From contig CALNVZ010003433.1 in NCBI GenBank assembly GCA_940671915.1, positions 12,738,047 to 12,802,046 on the forward strand: a DNA stretch of 64,000 nt, given 5' to 3'. Every line of letters starts with the position of its first letter. Within the stretch, counting starts at the first letter, position 1. The translations under genes were made by a program, and so were the position numbers. The DNA comes from Paracentrotus lividus. Its lineage: Eukaryota; Echinodermata; Echinoidea; Camarodonta; Echinidae. Shown piece by piece: positions 48,484-58,379 of the stretch. Under the pieces are notes generated by a model. It searched no databases. It saw only the letters and a program-made list of their open reading frames with translations, and was not told where the DNA came from.

Positions 48484-49908
48484 GTAAGATTTAAAGGGAT
48501 TCAGTTAATTGGGGAGGATGATCTAGTAAATTGTTGACTGTTGATGATTGTGTTATATATAATGTTCAGGAGGATAAGGTTTCGCAAAATAGGATGTGAC
48601 TTTATTATCAATACCACCATTCACCAAAATTAAATGCAATATTCTTTAGTCTTAACACTGCAGTCTACTGAGGAGAAAGAGTCTGGTATTTGGGCAATTC
48701 TAAGCAAAAGTAGACATGGAGCTGAAATTGTAATGTGGTGCTGTGCCTTTGTAAATGCACATTAGGATCTGAAATTAACACAAAGACCTCTTTACAATAC
48801 AACCAATCATTTAAGTTTAAAAATTATGTGATTCAGTTTTCTTGTGCTGAATAATTGCATACTTGCCAACTATACCTATTTAGTAGGGACAGTCCCTACT
48901 TTGGGGGAAAAGAAGGAGCATTTATCACCATTTACAACCCTTTGTCCCTATTTTTTGAAAAGTCTGTGCACAGTAATCTATAGGAAATACAGAATTGTCC
49001 CTATTTTTAAAATTTGTATTCCCACTTTGTCATTGACCAAATCCAAATTTGCACATAAGGGACTATGACTTTAAATGCCTCTTAATATATCTAGTCACTT
49101 TCTCTTTTTGGGGGGCTTAAAGTAATTATCATGGACTACTCTAACAAACTTTGGTCTTTACAATTCTTTATGATGCATTTCCCCTCACAAAATACACAGG
49201 GAATCCAGATGTCACTCCGTAACCGTCACTCCATAACCGGACATGGGTTCAAATTTTAAGTCATAATTAACAAAAAATCGACCAATTTTTTCTTTTAATG
49301 AAAGGTGGCATATTATACGTAGAACAATGTAGAATCCAATCAATAACTCAAAATTGTGATATCCATTTAAAGTTCACAGAGTTCAAGCAAAATGTTTTCT
49401 GCTCAAATATATATGCATGTCCATCTTGCATCACTCTGTAACCATGTTTATGAATGTTCATATCTCATTAATTAAGTGGATCACCATAACGAATGTTGTT
49501 ATTTTGACAAGTGAGAACCAACAACTATTGTCATGAACCATTTTTTTGTAAATAAAGATTAAAGTATGGATGATAACTTTGTTTGAATGCTGAAATTTCT
49601 TTCTGAATGTCCCTCCGTTCCTTTGGAACAGCCCATATCCTGTCATTTTATACATATTTTCACTCTTTGTGAAGCATGCAACAATGCTTTTGAAAAAAAA
49701 AAAAATCTTTATCTCAATTTTAACAATATTGCATATACCAACGGCATGTAAAGCCCTATAGCTCAGATGCTGTTCAAAAAATTTATGCTTGATATATATC
49801 TTTTCAATAAACATTAGATCAATTTTAGTGCTGTTAAACAAATAGTTTGTGCTCAAGGACTTGTACTAGTTGATATGTAATTGTAAATTAATCTTCTCCT
49901 GCTGCCAG

Positions 49909-50087
49909 GTTTTGAGCTTGGTTTCTCCATCACTAACCCACGAGCCCTGGTCGTGTGGGAGGCCCAGTTTGGTGACTTCCACAACACTGCACAGTGCATT
50001 GTGGACCAGTTCATCTCAACAGGACAGGCCAAGTGGTACAGACAGAGCGGTCTGGTCATGCTACTACCTCATGGATATGAGGGCATG
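49909..50087 (+). CDS. OGDH: OGDH exon: [23 protein letters not shown] segment
   Basis: The acceptor is GCTGCCAG and the donor is GTAAGTG. It encodes [59 protein letters not shown]; 179 nt, ends phase 0. [15 protein letters not shown] and LLPHG-EG are family signatures. The end of this exon plus its donor recurs at 50458-50505. Confidence 0.98.
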
Positions 50088-50450
50088 GTAAGTGAAGATG
50101 ATGATGAGGATGATAGTGGTGGTGATGATGGTGGTGATGTAGTGGAGATGATGATGAGGATGATAGTGGTGGTAATGATGGTGATGATGTAGTGAAGATG
50201 ATGATGAGGATGATAGTGGTGGTGATGATGGTGGTGATGTAGTGGAAGATGATGATGAGAGATGATAGTGGTGGTGATGATGGTGGTGATGTGTGAAGAT
50301 GATGATGAGGATGATAGTGGTGGTGATTGTAGTGAAGATGATGATGAGGATGATAGTGGTGGTGATGTAGTGAAGATGATGATGAGGATGATAGTGGTGG
50401 TGATGATGGTGATGATGTAGTGAAGATGATGATGAGGATGATGATGATAG
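50088..50450. repeat. GAT/GGT minisatellite beginning at the splice donor
   Basis: From the donor GTAAGTGAAGATGATGATGA, units with GAAGATGATGATGAGGATGA, then TAGTGGTGGTGATGATGGTG and ATGATGTA repeat about six or seven times. Long His-rich or Asp-rich open frames on both strands are artefacts. Confidence 0.9.
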
Positions 50451-50457
50451 AGCAGTT

Positions 50458-50505
50458 TAGACATGCTCCTACCTCACTTATACAATTGCATGGTAAGTGA
50501 AGATG
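50458..50505 (+). repeat. Partial duplicate of OGDH exon 3' end and splice donor
   Basis: AGACATGCTCCTACCTCACT leads to GCATGGTAAGTGAAGATG. The exon end at 50056-50098 reads GGTCATGCTACTACCTCATG, then GCATG|GTAAGTGAAGATG. So the array 50088-50450 is bracketed by the true donor and by a copy of it with about 25 bases of exon, including a complete GTAAGT. Confidence 0.75.
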
Positions 50506-50743
50506 GTGTGGTGATGATGTTTGAGGTGTTGGTAATGTTGGAGTGATGGAGTAACGATGGTTATGACCATGATGGTGATGATGATGAGCAGGAGGAAAAC
50601 AATGAACAACAAGAAACCCTTGGGTATATCGATGGAGATTGCAATGGTATTGATAAAATGTCCATTGTACCTTTTTTGAGGAACACTGCAATGACTATTT
50701 TTTCGTGGAAGTATGAAATATTTTCTTTTGATTCTATTCGTAG

Positions 50744-50815
50744 GGACCAGAACACTCTAGTGGCAGACCTGAACGCTTCTTACAGATGTGCAATGAAGAT
50801 GCTGATGTGATCCCA
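50744..50815 (+). CDS. OGDH: OGDH exon: [24 protein letters not shown]
   Basis: The acceptor is TATTCGTAG and the donor is GTAAGTA. It has 24 codons, phase 0. GPEHSS-RPERFLQ follows directly on HG-EGM and is one of the best-conserved segments of the enzyme. Confidence 0.98.
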
Positions 50816-51388
50816 GTAAGTAATGTTGATGCATTAATCTTTGTGGATTTTGCGTGAGGATCAGTAGGTGTGAAATTAAAAACCTGCAAATATATGGGTA
50901 TGCTTTCTTATGCATGCATCGCATGGGTTCAATTGCGTGCTTACGAACATGCAGCACAAATTCAACCACTGGTGAACGTGTTTTGAGGCTGCTCACCACA
51001 AGAAATAACAGGGAATACAGTACTGCATTAGGTACAAATATCACTGAATCATTTCAATATTTAAGGGGTTTATAGCTTTGAAGCAAAAAGAGACTTGGCT
51101 TGAAACTGATTAATAACTCACATTAAATACTGTATACATATCTGAAAGCAATTGAATACAACTGTATAAAGGTCAAATCAGCCTTATGCTATTACCCCTG
51201 CTTGCCAATTTCCCCCAACATAAACTTCTCAGCAGTCTGTGTGTTTCACGCGCACAAGAAAATTCCTGTTCTTTACCAAAGATAATTCAGGATTGTACCT
51301 CATTATATCCAGATTAAAAAATCTAACAGCTGCTAGTGTGTTCATATTTTATCTGTTTGGCTCTCTCTTGTGATATTTGTTTTTTCAG

Positions 51389-51514
51389 GAAAGGAATGGA
51401 GACCTGGAAGTCAAGCAACTGTACGACTGTAACTGGCAGATCCTGAACTGCAGTACGCCAGCAAACTTATTCCATGCTCTGAGACGACAGATCCTTCTCC
51501 CCTTCCGCAAACCA
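51389..51514 (+). CDS. OGDH: OGDH exon: [25 protein letters not shown] segment
   Basis: The acceptor is TTTTTTCAG and the donor is GTAAGTC. It encodes [42 protein letters not shown]; 42 codons, phase 0. CSTP-N-FH-LRRQ and PFRKPL are invariant in the family. Confidence 0.98.
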
Positions 51515-51528
51515 GTAAGTCCCCTTAA

Positions 51529-52310
51529 CCCTAATTGGACTGGGGGGGGGGCCATCATGGCCCCCCCCCTCGACATTTTCCGCGACCACTCCGCCGCTCG
51601 AAATTTTTTGATCGCGCTGCTCGCTGACTTTATACTTTCAAGTTTTGCGCATCTTTTGAAACCATTTTCGCGAAAATCGGTCGTACCGTTATGACGCTGC
51701 AAGATTTTCAAAAATTTCCGTCAGACCGAAAACGGCTCAAAAACGTGATTTTGTGTACAAAGTCAATGCAAATTGAGTTTTCTCACCTGATTAAAAAAGA
51801 TAGGATAATTTTCACTCTCATTGGCTGAAATCAATTTATGTTAGCATAATTATGCTTCAAAATGGTTCTTCAATAATTTTTGCGAAAAAAACAAAGAAAA
51901 ACAAAAGGTCGAAAAAACAAAGAAATACATAAGAAATTCATAAAACAATAAAATACATAAGAAATAATTTCGATACGAGAATTTTTTCAGAGTACAATTG
52001 TTAGGAATACTATAAGGAATAATAATACACAAAAATTAGCATTCTAGAGGCTTTATTTATTCAATTAGAGCAAAAAGTATGATTTTATGCATAAATTAGC
52101 ATAATTAATTCATATAAAATAAATCAATATTTTTTCGGAAAAATTAACAGCGCAGTCTTGTAGATTACATGACACACTACCATCGTGCAAATTTTTGGCG
52201 CGGTCGCGCTATCGGCGGCGGAGATTTAGGGGGGGCCATCATGGCCCCCCCGCACCGACCCCTCCCCCACAGTCTTGAACAGCTCCCAAAACACCCCAGT
52301 CTGATTAGGG
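51529..52310. mobile_element. TTAA-flanked element with G/C-rich inverted ends
   Basis: TTAA at 51525-51528 then CCCTAATTGGACTGGGG, answered by CCCCAGTCTGATTAGGG then TTAA at 52311-52314. A nested palindrome GGGGCCATCATGGCCCC lies near both ends (about 51546 and 52237). It begins 14 bases after the OGDH donor. No transposase frame is seen. Confidence 0.75.
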
Positions 52311-52784
52311 TTAAACAGCACCCAAACCGAATTGGTCTATACATGTAGGTTTGAGCAAAATTATCAAAGGTCTAAAAAGGAACTGCCAGTCGTCTTTTAT
52401 TTTTCCTTTTTTCCCCACTTACATCCTTTTGACAATATAAAATGCAACCTCATAATTTCCAATTTTGGTAGCCATGGCATTAGTGGTAATAAAATTCCTA
52501 TTTGTTTTGGATAATTTCAGTTTTTGTCAATTATTTTCATTCCAAATTTATTTTTTGGGAATAGACCTGGATGCGCAGTAAACATTGCAGTACTAAGGAT
52601 TTATTTTCAATGCATCAAAGGCATGTAAAAAGTGATGACTCGAATATGGGAACATTGTCTCAGAAAAAAAAACGGCATGCTATCTACAATTTTTCACATG
52701 TTGGCAGCTGTATGTTTTGTCACTGATGAACATGTATACTTGAACATTGAAGTTGGAGGCTTGATGAATACATGATCAGGGTTT

Positions 52785-52920
52785 CCATGATCATGGAAAA
52801 TCTTGGAAAATCCTGGAAAAATTTGTGGTCATGGAAAGTCAGGGAAAAGTCAGGGAATTTGGAAAATTTGTGAAAAGTCATGGAAAGGGGATTTTGGTCA
52901 TGGAAAAGTCATGGAATTGC
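52785..52920. repeat. Repeat of TCATGGAAAAGTCATGG-type words
   Basis: Begins CAGGGTTTCCATGATCATGG and contains many AAAGTCATGGAAA and AAGTCAGGGAA words. The same words flank the foldback at 53882-55895, so this is probably a related element end. Confidence 0.6.
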
Positions 52921-53036
52921 ATTTACCTCTTGGCTATTGCAGCTTTCCAGTTTGTCGTGTCTCGCAACTCTCATACTCTGTGATCATACTCTGCTATTAT
53001 AATTGGTGTTCATGATTTCCATTTTTCACCAGTTTT

Positions 53037-53360
53037 GTGATTTCCACTTTCACTATAATTGCAGTGTTAGTTGCCAGTACCTACTGCTCTGATGATGATT
53101 TGTTCCCTGGGGTACTTAGTGTTAGGACTAGTGAGGTTGAAATAACATTTAATAAAGGTTTTTATGAATATAACAGCCACAATCCACATTCCTCACTCAA
53201 AATACTCATGGACGTGAATAAATTGATCACTCCTGACATTCCATTCGGACAACCAGACTACAGAAAATTTCATCTATTTGTAATGATATTATATATAAGA
53301 TGCCGATCAGTCAATATATTTTTAATATGTCACATTTTGTCACCAGTTTTACTTTTTTAG
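53037..53360 (+). CDS. Unrecognised open frame in an OGDH intron (107 codons)
   Basis: A start-to-stop frame beginning MISTFTIIAVLVASTYC, with a hydrophobic N-terminus that could pass as a signal peptide, then DDDLFPGVLSVRTSEVEI, SSLKILMDVNKLITPDIPFG and a hydrophobic C-terminus. I recognise no family. It lies between two repeat-family sequences (52785-52920 and 53882-55895) on the same strand as OGDH, so it could be cargo of an element, a relic, or chance. The middle part looks more protein-like than the other intronic frames. Confidence 0.2.
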   Translation: MISTFTIIAVLVASTYCSDDDLFPGVLSVRTSEVEITFNKGFYEYNSHNPHSSLKILMDVNKLITPDIPFGQPDYRKFHLFVMILYIRCRSVNIFLICHILSPVLLF

Positions 53361-53881
53361 TTGTTTTCAGAGAATTTAAATTTCAAGTTTTTTACAATTT
53401 TACTCAACATTCATTGCAGTTTGTTGATATATCAAGTCACAACTGATCAATCACTACCAACATGGCTATCAGAACATAATACATCCAAAGGGTTCTGAAT
53501 CTCTTAGTTACACAAGATATTATTTCAATTGCTGTTTTGGTGTCAATTAATGTGTCCTCTCCAGAAAAGTTACTTTTAAAATGAAGTTTAATGAAATATC
53601 AAAATAGGCATCAAATATCCAATTTTCAAGATATCCTCATGATTTTTGAACCATAGAGAGAAGTACAGTTGTTAATTTAGCTGTTGTCCTCAAATTGTAT
53701 CACAAATGCCCTCATTTTTTGTAATGTAGAGTGAAATGCAGCACTATGTTGAGAATTTAGGATGAGGATGTTTTTGTTAGCCTTTTTTTTCATGTCACCT
53801 TATTGTAAAACTGAAATGTCACTCTTTTGTAACGATTGGCTCATGTGTGTCATATGTAAAGTGTTTCGTCTTCATATAATT

Positions 53882-55895
53882 CAGGGTTCCCACAGAAATT
53901 TGAAAACAAAATTCCATGACTTTTATGTGGAAGTTTTGTAGCAACTGTGAATTCAGGATCCTAACTTATGCCTGGAAAAAATGATATTTACATATAGTTC
54001 ACTTTTGTGACAAGATCTGCATGCTGTGTTCTGAAAATTTGGAAATAAATACAACACAAAAAGAAAGTTCCCCCTATTTCAAATAGCAATAATTTTTGAA
54101 GTAGGAGGAGTTGAAAAAATCTTATTATTTGTCCATGTAGGGAATTTAATTAGCTACCATGGGAGCGCATTTTAGGAAATATCATGAAGTCATGCTTCAA
54201 TGAGCAATGGTTGAATGCAAAAATGTCAATTTTTGAAGTTCACAAGCCTAAAATCACAACTTTGATTCAATGATAGCGGACAAATTTTTAGATTTTAAAC
54301 ATTTCACGCTTCAGAATGTACGCAAAACGTGCTTCCAAACATACAGAAAGGATATTTGCATTAAATTTCACAGTGAGTAAGCATGTAGCAAAACTGCGAT
54401 TTTTACTTCTTTGCCATGGTAAAATTGATCAAATATGATGGGATTCATGTCTAGGAAGAGTGTTTTTAACTTTTGCAAAATATTTAAATCAATTCACGGT
54501 TAAATGAACACCATAAAATACCATGTGAAAAACACCAAGTAAGTATTCTTTCCATTTTGTACACTAAAAATCATGTGAATATCTTTTTTTGTATTATTTT
54601 TATGACCATTGCATGTGTGTACATGATCCTATTGCATTTATTAAAAAATTCATGCTTAGTGAGCACATGGCACTGGAAAAGCTGTTTTTTTATTTAGAGA
54701 TCCAAATTAAATTGCTTTGCTAAAGATATGCGCCGAGTTTCAAGAATTAACTTGTGGTATAACAAACAAAAATTGACAATGAAAATGGGATATATTTGAC
54801 TTTTGTTCACTTTCTGTTCAAATTCTATACATAAAGTCAATGTGAGGAAATCAATAATGAACAAAAGTCAAATACATGTATTGTCCATTTTCATTGTAAT
54901 TTTTTTGGTTGTTATACTGTGAGTTAATTCGTGAAACTTGGCACAAATCTTTAGAAAGTCATTAACTAACAGGAACTTAGGTCAAATTAAGAATCGGACG
55001 TGCCATTAAAAAATAGCTTTTCCAGAGCCACATGCTCACTGAAGCATGAATTTTTAAATAAATGCAATATGATCATGTACACACGTACACCTGTCATAAA
55101 AAAATACAAAAACAGATACATGTATATCCACATGATTTTTAGTGTACAAAATGGAAAGGATCCTTACCTAGTGTTTTTCACATGGTATTTTATGTTGAGC
55201 CGTGAATTGATTTAAATTGTTTGCAAAAGTTAAAAACACTCTTCCTACAAATGAATCCCATCATATTTGAACAATTTTACAATGGAAAAGAAGTAAACAT
55301 CACAGTTTAATCATTTTTTTTTTTTGCTGCATGCTCACTCAACCGTAAAATTTAAAAATTGGTCTGATATCATTGAATCAAAGTTGTGATTTTACACATG
55401 TAGGCTTGTGAACTTCAAAAAATAACATTTTTAGATTCAACAATTGCTCCCTGAAGCATGACTCCGTGATTTTTCCTAAAATTCGCTCCCTTGGTAGCTA
55501 ATTAAATTCCCTACATGGACATATAATTAGATTTTTTTAACTCCTCCTATTTTAAAAATTATTGATATTTGAAATAGGGGGAACTTTCTTTTTGTGTTGT
55601 GTTTAGTTCAAGGAAATCTGTCAGTTCAAGAAAATTACATGGGTTCGTATTCAAGATAATTTTGAATTTTGGGTGTTGGTGAAATGAAAATGGTACCCTG
55701 GGCAGAAACAGCTCATATGCTAATGATAATGTCATGAGTAAGATAGTGGGTGGAACTGATGTCTGTGAGGGGAGGTGGAGTCTATCATAACGGGTCTGAT
55801 TTTGGAAACCGTGCCAGAAAGGAAGTCATGGAAAGCAGCAATTTAGTCATGGAAAAGTCATGGAATTCTGTTTTCAAATTTCTGTGGGAACCCTG
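53882..55895. mobile_element. Large foldback element, about 2 kb, with arms of 0.75 kb
   Basis: The outer ends CAGGGTTCCCACAGAAATTT and AAATTTCTGTGGGAACCCTG are inverted. Inside, 54049-54800 is answered by 54850-55602 (for example AAAAGAAAGTTCCCCCTATT and AATAGGGGGAACTTTCTTTT). The centre is near 54826. The arms have drifted. It ends 48 bases before the acceptor of the next OGDH exon. The CAGGG terminus is of a kind common in hAT elements, but no clear target duplication is visible. Confidence 0.75.
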
Positions 55896-55943
55896 CATGG
55901 TCTCCCTTCATTCATATCCCCCTTCTCTCTCTTTCTCTCTCAG

Positions 55944-56016
55944 CTTGTGATCTTCACACCCAAGAGTCTCCTCCGTCACCCTGATGCCCGGTCTTCATTT
56001 GATGAAATGAGTGAAG
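55944..56016 (+). CDS. OGDH: OGDH exon: [25 protein letters not shown]
   Basis: The acceptor is TCTCTCTCAG after a long CT tract and the donor is GTAGGTTA. It encodes [24 protein letters not shown](G), phase 0 to phase 1 (73 nt). TPKSLLRHP continues PFRKPL--- and is invariant. Confidence 0.98.
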
Positions 56017-56235
56017 GTAGGTTAACTAATAAGCTCTGTTAAAAAACCCAGTAAAACATGAAAGGGACTGAATGGCTTTTGCAATCATTTGAATTCCTTA
56101 TAGAGCTTTCATAAACAAAAATATATGGTTTTATGTCAAATGATTTGCTTGCATGAAGTATGCACTTGATTTTAATCCAATTACCAAATTTAGGGTCTTT
56201 TGGGACCCTGATTGTAAGCTTTTGCTACCATAGGG

Positions 56236-56550
56236 CAGAGTGGCTAGATAGAGAGAGTGGCGACAACGGAAGTCGTCTCTGATTGGTTAGTTTTTTCATG
56301 GGGCTCAAAATGGAACTATTTCATAAGCAGTTGATGCCCTCAACAGCTCATTCAGTGCCAATGGAACTTTTTTGCAACCGGCTGATGTGTATTAATCATA
56401 CGCTGCTATGATGCGCGGTCAGGATGCGTCTTAACATAATTGCGCAATGATCACAAAAATAGTTCCTTTCAGCTCCCCATGTTTGACCTTTGACTGTGCG
56501 CCCCTAATTTTGGGTACGCGTGTCGTCACTCTCTCTATCTACCCACTCTG
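56236..56550. mobile_element. hAT-type MITE with a perfect 8-bp target duplication
   Basis: CAGAGTGGCTAGATAGAGAG at the left pairs with CTCTCTATCTACCCACTCTG at the right. CCATAGGG stands directly outside both ends (56228-56235 and 56551-56558). Eight-base duplications and CAG termini are hAT features. It is 315 bp and non-coding. Confidence 0.85.
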
Positions 56551-56639
56551 CCATAGGGTATCCCTCCATTTTACTTTTAAGGTATCAAATTGTCAGTAAT
56601 TATTTCAGCTTGTATTTCTAATGTATTATACATGTACAT

Positions 56640-56877
56640 TGTGTACTATGTTTTTAAAATGGAAATAAATAAAATAAGATGAAATGAAATCAAATGAAAT
56701 GAAATAAAATCATCCAGGGTATACCTTGAGGTCAGTGTAGCCCCCAGAACTCTGAGGGGTTTATAAACTTCTGTTCGCATCACCAAACCACATTGTTTAT
56801 CTGAACGTTCTATATTGTGTATTTCACATGAATTTGAGTAATAATCAAATCTAATCAAATCAAATCAAATCCTGCAG
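56640..56877. repeat. AAATC/AAATG microsatellite stretches before an acceptor
   Basis: GAAATGAAATCAAATGAAAT near 56678-56708 and AATCAAATCTAATCAAATCA near 56843-56870, the latter ending in the acceptor CCTGCAG. The pyrimidine tract is therefore poor for an acceptor, yet the exon is real. Confidence 0.75.
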
Positions 56878-57041
56878 GTACATTCTTCAAGCGTATGTAC
56901 CCTGAGGAGGGTGCAGCCAGTCAGAACCCTGAGGCTGTCAAGAAGCTTCTCTTCTGTACTGGTAAGGTCTACTATGAGCTTGTCAGCCAGAGGAATGCTA
57001 GGGGTCTCACTGACGATATCGCCATCTCTAGGATCGAACAG
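56878..57041 (+). CDS. OGDH: OGDH exon: FFKRMYPEEG...FCTGKVYYEL segment
   Basis: The acceptor is TCCTGCAG and the donor is GTTAGTAG. It encodes GTFFKRMYPEEGAASQNPE, AVKKLLFCTGKVYYELVSQ, RNARGLTDDIAISRIEQ, phase 1 to 0 (164 nt). LLFCTGKVYY-L and AI-RIEQLSPFPF are conserved. Confidence 0.98.
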
Positions 57042-57642
57042 GTTAGTAGATGTACAGGAAATTATCTACTGCAGATGATTCTATGATTCTTGATTTGCTA
57101 CCATTATAAGAAAATCTAGTGTAGTGGGAAAATCTAGTGTAGTGGGAAATTTGAATAAGATTACTGTGAGCTTTCAAATTATTTTTAATGGTATTTAGGT
57201 TGAATATTATAGTAGAAAGGTCCACTGCAAAGGATTGCTCATCAAATGCCCTCATAGTCTTAATGTGACGACAACAAAAAACAGTTGAAATTTTCTGGCC
57301 GAAATTTTTTGTGTAGTCCCAATACATTATTTTTTTGTGTACAATACATGTTACTCTGAGCAGAATTACTTAATTTCTTACAATTCTGTTGATTCCAAAA
57401 CCTCACAGAATTCTTAGTTAGATTGTTATGAACCTTTCCCAATCACTTTGAGACAGTTTTTTTTTTCACAATTTAATCTCATGACCACAACACTAATTTC
57501 ACTTGATAGATTGGCTGAAGTTGCGGTAAAGATGATTGGATTGGTGTTGGGGAGTTACCACAGAGCAGTAATCACATGCCATGTATTTTGTATAACAATA
57601 GCTTCTCAATAAATGTATATATTATTTTATCTATTTTGTCAG

Positions 57643-57797
57643 ATTTCACCTTTCCCCTTTGACCTGGTCGCTGAGGAAGTGGAGCGTTACCCCAATGCCA
57701 AGCTTCAGTGGGTACAGGAAGAGCATAAGAACCAAGGATACTGGACCTACATTCAACCCAGAATACTCAACTCTATCGGACATGAACGACCCCTTGG
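57643..57797 (+). CDS. OGDH: OGDH exon: ISPFPFDLVAEEVERYPNAKL segment
   Basis: The acceptor is ATTTTGTCAG and the donor is GTAAGTTT. It encodes ISPFPFDLVAEEVERYPNA, KLQWVQEEHKNQGYWTY, IQPRILNSIGHERPLG, ending phase 2 (155 nt). W-QEEHKNQG-W-Y is the standard C-terminal motif. Confidence 0.98.
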
Positions 57798-57873
57798 GTA
57801 AGTTTCAAACCGGTGCTGCATCAGATTTTATTCTTTGTTTTACTTTTAATGACTGCTAATCAAATTATTGTAG

Positions 57874-57911
57874 ATTTGAGACCGGTAGCACCATCTTTCC
57901 TCCAGCAACAG
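57874..57911 (+). CDS. OGDH: Possible alternative 38-nt microexon, C-terminal
   Basis: ATTATTGTAG and GTAAATTA flank 38 bases that continue the phase of the preceding exon as FETGSTIFPPAT. Including it shifts the last exon into another frame (DMLAEQHPLPRQRETRA, stop after MSWRTS), replacing the conserved YAGR...STHVHELENFL end. The conserved end comes only from skipping it. It is a splice-site prediction by eye, without homology. Confidence 0.25.
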
Positions 57912-58276
57912 GTAAATTATTCAATGTCATCTTAGTCAGCTTCTTCCTTCTGTTGTTATCACTTTCGTGGTTTCAAAATCATAGCTCTACAATCAAATTC
58001 ATCCAAACAAGTCTTTGAAAAAGCATACTTCTACCTTCTATCTCGGCTATATTTTTACTTATGAAATGACAAACCCTCTTATCATATGGTAAATAAAAAG
58101 CACTTAAAAAAAAAAAAAACGCTCCAAATTTTATTGTCAGAAACAAAGGTGAAACAGAAATCCTTTTGCCCAATTGATCGTAGACCTGGCAGCCACTGAG
58201 CAGCATCAGAACGACGTTGCTCTATCCCTTTAATCCAATTATCATCATTATTCTTATTTTTCTCTTTTCCCGGTAG

Positions 58277-58379
58277 ATATGCTGGCAGAGCAGCATCCGC
58301 TTCCACGGCAACGGGAAACAAGAGCACCCACGTCCATGAGCTGGAGAACTTCTTAAATTGTGCTATGAATCTAGAATAA
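58277..58379 (+). CDS. OGDH: OGDH last coding exon and stop codon
   Basis: The acceptor is TCCCGGTAG. A completes Gly (GG|A), then YAGRAASASTATGNKSTHV and HELENFLNCAMNLE and TAA (58377-58379). YAGR--SA--ATGNK--H--E is the usual end of animal OGDH. The protein from IRGH to here has 869 residues. Confidence 0.97.

Larger units (their letters stand above)
6919..58379 (+). other. OGDH: OGDH gene span (partial: 5' exons missing, stop codon present)
   Basis: This is the extent of the exons of 2-oxoglutarate dehydrogenase E1. The enzyme decarboxylates 2-oxoglutarate with thiamine diphosphate and passes the succinyl group to the lipoyl arm of E2 in the mitochondrial matrix, at the rate-controlling step of the TCA cycle. 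Twenty-one exons are placed. From exon 31375 onward, 20 exons sum to 2610 nt and read without interruption to TAA. Order, exon content and motifs ([49 protein letters not shown]) match animal OGDH rather than the paralog DHTKD1. The N-terminus, with targeting peptide and start codon, is outside or unrecognised. Confidence 0.95.

Noticed and set aside
50056..50691. Long His-rich and Asp-rich open frames
   Set aside because: They are translations of the GAT/GGT minisatellite; no start context, conservation or domain.
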